This document shows, piece after piece, positions 59,963 through 64,000 of a stretch of 64,000 nucleotides of DNA. The notes under the pieces were generated by a model. The model saw nothing but the letters and a program-made list of their open reading frames with translations, had not been told where the DNA came from and did not search any database. Positions within the stretch are counted from its first letter, which is position 1. The number at the start of each line of letters is the position of its first letter. The stretch lies in assembly GCA_016946835.1 (NCBI GenBank), contig JACVTC010000046.1, positions 431,501 to 495,500 on the forward strand, read 5' to 3'. This DNA comes from Neocallimastix lanati (nom. inval.). Lineage: Eukaryota > Neocallimastigomycota > Neocallimastigomycetes > Neocallimastigales > Neocallimastigaceae. Both the position numbers and the translations under genes were made by a program.

Positions 59963-62900
59963 ATGTCATCAGAATTTAACAATTCTAATATTATTACTGA
60001 AGAACAAGAAATTACTAAAAAAAATGAAGATAATATAGAACAAAAAAAAGAAAATGAAGGTCTTCAAGAAGCAAACACAGAGAATCCAACAGAAAATGAT
60101 GAAAACAAAATTGAAAGCAATTCAAATGAAAACCTTTCGGAAGAAAATAAAAAAGAAGAAGATATACATAGTCAACAAAGTTATTCGTCTGAGAGTGAGA
60201 GCTCTTATGATAGTGATTCTGATGAATCTGATTCGGACTTAGAAAGTACTAGTTCAAGCTCCACAAAAAAAACTGAAGTTAATGAAAGTAAAACTAAAGA
60301 TAATGAAAACATAGATAATGAAAACAAAGATATTGAAAGCAAAGATATTGAAAGCAAAGATAACGAAAACAAAGATATTGAAAATAAAGATAATGAAATA
60401 GATAAAAATGAAAAAATAGAAAACAATGGAGATAATGATAATGAAAATTTAAGTAAAAGTGATTTAAATGAAGAAGATAAATCAAATAATAATAGTGAAA
60501 GTAAAGAAATTAGTGACGAAAATAATAAAGAAAATAATGAAAAAGGTGAAAATATAGATAATGAAAATAATAATAATGAATCTAATGAACAAAAAGAAAA
60601 AAATGAAGAAGAAGCTAGTAAAGATACTGAAAATAAGGATAATAATAATGATGAAACAAATGAAAAAAAAGAACATCATCATCATCATCGTCATCATAAG
60701 AAAGGAGATAAGTTTAATGTCAAAAAAAGTAAAAAAAAGCATAGATCTAAACATGGTTCACAAAGATTAAAACTTTTAGAGAAAGAAAAAGAAAATATTG
60801 ATAATGCACCAAAATCATATACCTCCAATACTGAAAAAGAAAATATGATTTTAAAATATGTATCAAACTTTAATAGACAATATTCACAACAGTTCCCTAA
60901 TAGGAAAAAATTGATGTTATGTCCAGAAAATGAATATGGAATAAAAGTATGGAACATTATATTATATATATAAAAAATAATTTAAATAATAAAAAATAAT
61001 TTAAATAATAAAAAATAATAATAAAAATAAAAATTAGTAATTATTATTTAATATTTTATATTATTAATATTAATATTAATAATTAATTTTATGTTGGTAT
61101 ACTAAACTTAATATATTAAAAGAAATTTGTATGTACAACAATCAGACCAACCCAACTTCCATTTAATGAAATTTATGATTATAATGCCTGTGCATTATTT
61201 GTTGCCAATTATATTAAATATGAACCTTTAGAACCTAGCCATGAACTTGTAAATTAATTAATTTATTATTTGATTTCTTTAATTAATATAAAAATTAATA
61301 TATATAATTATAAAATATTGAATATCAATTGAATTAGCCATTAGTATTAGCTTCTCCAACATTTACATTAGAAAAACAAGTTGGAAATTGTTACGAATGT
61401 TCAACACTTTTAGTATCACTATTAAGAGGGGTTGGATATGATGCATATATTGTTTCAGGTTATGCCACAATTGATGTTACTCTTTTAGATGAATCTAAGG
61501 TGTATTTTGAACCTCCTCAATCATACATCAAACATGATGATCTTCCAAAGCCATTAAAGATTACAAAATCGAATGTTGATGGAGAAGAAGTATTTAATCC
61601 TATAAATGTAGCCGACTCATTTAAAGTTTTAAATGAAAATAATGAAAATGAAAAAGAATCAAAATATAAAATTAAACCATCTAAAAAATTTGAAAGTAAC
61701 TTTTTAAGACTTCAAGCTGAAAAGAAAAAATATCAAGCTCAATTAGAATTAGAAAAAAAACAACTAGAAGAGGAAGAATTACAAAGAAAAGTAAATAACA
61801 ACTTTAATAAAAATTGAATTAAAGAATATAAATGAATTATTACAAAAAAAAATGTATATATATATATTAATATGATATAAATAATAATAAAACTTATATT
61901 AATATTTTTAGAAAGATGAAGAAGAAAATTACGATTTTCTAAGAGGAATGAGAGTTCATGCATGGGTATTAGTTTTACCCGGAAAAAGAGAAATATCGGA
62001 AGCATTCTTCATTGGTATATATATTAATAAAATTAGTTAAAAAATATATATTATATATTCCATATAATTATAAATATATATATAAATATTAATTTAAAAA
62101 AAAAAATTAAAATAATAGAACCAAGTACAGGAAAAATTACTGATATTAATGATAGCAAATATCTTGGTATTGAAAGTGTTTGGTCGTCTCAAAATTATTG
62201 GGCAAATATGCAACCTTGTTTTAATGGTTTAAGTGGAATATCATTCGATTTAAGTGATAATTTAAAATGGGAATATTTGCTTTTAAGTAATTCTCAACCA
62301 TCATATTCTTTTGATAAACAAGATGATAAACCAGATGATCAAGGATCAGATGATGAAGAAAATGAAGAACTTAATTCAAATATATCCTTTTATTATACAA
62401 TAAAAACCGCATTACAGTTAATTAAACCTTTAATTTTCCATATTATTTTTAACTTTTTTTTATTTTTATTTTTATTAATACATCTTGGATCTTCCAAGAT
62501 CATGGGTAGATCAATTAGTAATAAGTAAAGAAAATTTTGAATCTGTTACACCATCAGGAAAAAAAATAATTATATATAGCAATGCTAAATATGTAATAAT
62601 TGATAATAGATCCAGTGATTATAATTTAAATATATAAAAGCAAATAATATTAAAGTTATATTATTATTTATTATAGGAAATTTATGCTGATTACTTCAGA
62701 AAAGACGGACTTGTAAAGCGTATTATATATTTTGCAGATGACAAATTTAATTTCAAAGGAAAAATACATGAATTTTATTTAAATAGAAGGTTTATATGAA
62801 ATTTGTAAATATATTTAATTTATGAATAATATATTTATATATTAAAAAAATATAACATTATTTTAAGTGATAAATTAGTTGAAAGAGTGATAATATCAAA

Positions 62901-64000
62901 TGATGATACAATTATAGAATATTTCTTACCGGGAAGATCTCATGGTTTGAAAAAACACATTATTGTAGGTGATAGAACAAAAGAAATGCATTTCTATCCT
63001 GAAGCAAGAAATGATGGATTGTATAAACGTGTTGATTTACCAAATAAAGTAGTTATTTATAATTTAAATTCTATTTAAATTCTAAAAATATAATAATTAT
63101 TACACAAATATAAATTATTAAAATGTTATATAAATTTTATTGAAAGGTTATTGAGTACTTCCAAGAGAGAGATGATAGATTAAATTATAGAAGTGTTACA
63201 TTTGATTCATCTAAAGATGTACACTATTAATATTTTTTATATATAAAATTTACAATAGTATTATTACTAAATATATATTCATTTTTTTTTTTTTTTTTAA
63301 AGAGTGATATATTAGAACAAAGAGTAATTGTAAAAATGGCTGAAAAATACGATAGGAATCCAGAAGTGCCAGCTCATAAGGATGCTGCTAAAAAAACATA
63401 TTTTGTAAAGAAAGAAAAGGTATTTTTAAATAATGAGAGCTTATTTTTTTATTTACTTTTTTTTTTAATAAAAAAAATTATATATATATAACAAAACTAA
63501 CAAACAACAAACGAACAAACAAAAAAAATGAAATAAAATAAAATAAAAAAAGATTAAAGTTGTATTTCATAGAGAAAAAGATAGAATTATTCAATCTTGG
63601 AGAGAATTTAAAAAACCTATTTCCGAACAAAAAGAAAATATAAATGAATTAATAACAGAATTTCAAGTAAATGAAATAAGATAAATTATAAATAATTTAA
63701 TTAAAAGTATTAAATAATTGTTTTCTTTGTATTATATTTTGCATTTTATTAAATTTAAAATAGATTAATCCATTTTTGAAGCAACCTAAAAAGCAATATT
63801 TATATGACGAATTATGTAAATTAATAACATCAGAACAATTATGTTTACAAGCAATTAAATCTTCCGCAAGAGAAATAAAAGAAATATTACAAGTTAGAGA
63901 TCAAGAAGAAAATGAAATTGTTTTGCAAATTTCAATATACGACACCATCAGAAATAAAACTGTATGAATACTATATATAAAAAAAAATTATTATTAATGT
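59963..64000 (+). CDS. DRC7: DRC7 (CCDC135), nexin-dynein regulatory complex subunit, 3' partial
   Basis: Twelve exons lie in the window (59963-60946, 61123-61248, 61338-61790, 61912-62014, 62119-62381, 62482-62592, 62677-62789, 62868-63048, 63147-63218, 63303-63419, 63553-63666, 63764-63961), 945 codons; the gene runs off the right edge. DRC7 sits in the linker of the nexin-dynein regulatory complex of motile axonemes. The transglutaminase-like core is clear: GNCYECSTLLVSLLRGVGYD with the conserved Cys. Then LRGMRVHAWVLVLPGKRE, GIESVWSSQNYWANMQ, LDLPRSWVDQLVISKENFE, HFYPEARNDGLYKR, VIEYFQERDDRLNYRS and ISIYDTIRNKT follow the animal protein in order. The first ~270 residues are a lineage-specific acidic tail with a 5-residue repeat and a His/Lys block. 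Intron 5 is AT-AC (separate entry); the rest are GT-AG. Confidence 0.92.
60299..60403 (+). repeat. Seven 15-bp in-frame repeats in the DRC7 N-terminus
   Basis: Units read Asp-(Asn/Ile)-Glu-(Asn/Ser)-Lys, for example DIESKDIESKDNENK. Perfect phase with codons indicates growth by slippage without frame loss. The tract is acidic and probably disordered. Confidence 0.8.
62382..62481 (+). other. U12-type AT-AC intron in DRC7
   Basis: A 100-base intron beginning ATATCCTTTT and ending TAATAC. A branch-like TTTTTAAC (62446-62453) lies ~29 bases from the end. Exon 5 (62119-62381) and exon 6 (62482-62592, 37 codons) join in phase 0 as NSNILDLPRSWVDQL; the D-[LM]-P-x-S-W-V block is conserved in animal DRC7. 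There is no AG between 62420 and the GATCTTCCAAG that encodes this block, so no GT-AG intron can keep it. Confidence 0.8.

Noticed and set aside
62419-62498. GT-AG intron in DRC7 from CA|GTTAAT to CCAAG|A
   Set aside because: Phase works but it would delete the conserved D-L-P-R of the DLPRSWV block and add IS-FYYTIKTALQ, which animals lack.

Overview
This is about 64 kb of extremely AT-rich nuclear DNA from a flagellated eukaryote. Coding exons carry noticeably more G+C than the intergenic DNA, which is nearly pure A/T and full of homopolymers and ATT/AAT, AAAT and TA runs. The conserved proteins are fungal/opisthokont (Brr2, Asf1, pICln, Tad2/ADAT2, Any1-type PQ-loop protein). Two genes at the right end (CFAP69 and DRC7) are axoneme components, so the organism builds a motile flagellum. 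Extreme AT content, Asn/Lys-rich low-complexity proteins and zoospore genes best fit an anaerobic gut fungus (Neocallimastigomycota: Piromyces, Neocallimastix, Anaeromyces and relatives). That placement is inference from composition and gene content, not from a database match.

Layout. 1-5.9 kb is gene-free except for a dead Mutator-like (MULE) DNA transposon at 3079-4506, with inverted terminal repeats and a 9-bp target duplication. 5.9-19.4 kb is a dense housekeeping block: pICln (+), ADAT2 (-), a SWSAP1-like RecA-fold protein (+) and BRR2 (-, 2243 aa). 21.7-24.0 kb holds a coiled-coil protein with a 53-residue tandem repeat (+). 24.6-31.1 kb is one six-exon gene (-) whose N-terminus is a kinesin motor fold with P-loop and both switch motifs lost, followed by a very long Asn-rich tail. 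34.2-40.2 kb is a TPR protein (-). 42.8-46.5 kb is an Any1/SLC66A2-type PQ-loop membrane protein with a long extra tail (-). 46.5-51.0 kb is a gene desert with one G+C-rich retroposon-like insert bounded by 15-bp direct repeats. ASF1 (-) follows at 51.0-52.0 kb, then CFAP69 (+, 21 exons) and DRC7 (+, running off the right end).

Gene models were built by hand from GT-AG introns with phase checking. In every multi-exon model the exon lengths sum to a multiple of three (for the partial DRC7, over the exons inside the window), and each splice restores family-conserved residues. Two introns, one in CFAP69 and one in DRC7, do not work as GT-AG but work exactly as AT-AC introns starting ATATCCTTT, the U12-type (minor spliceosome) donor. 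I consider this the most interesting observation, followed by the degenerate kinesin.

Functionally the genes fall into pre-mRNA splicing/snRNP biogenesis (BRR2, pICln), tRNA wobble editing (ADAT2), recombination (SWSAP1-like), chromatin assembly (ASF1), membrane lipid organisation (PQ-loop), cytoskeleton/flagellum (kinesin-like, CFAP69, DRC7), and lineage-specific low-complexity proteins. I see no operon-like logic; only the head-to-tail CFAP69-DRC7 pair is functionally suggestive.
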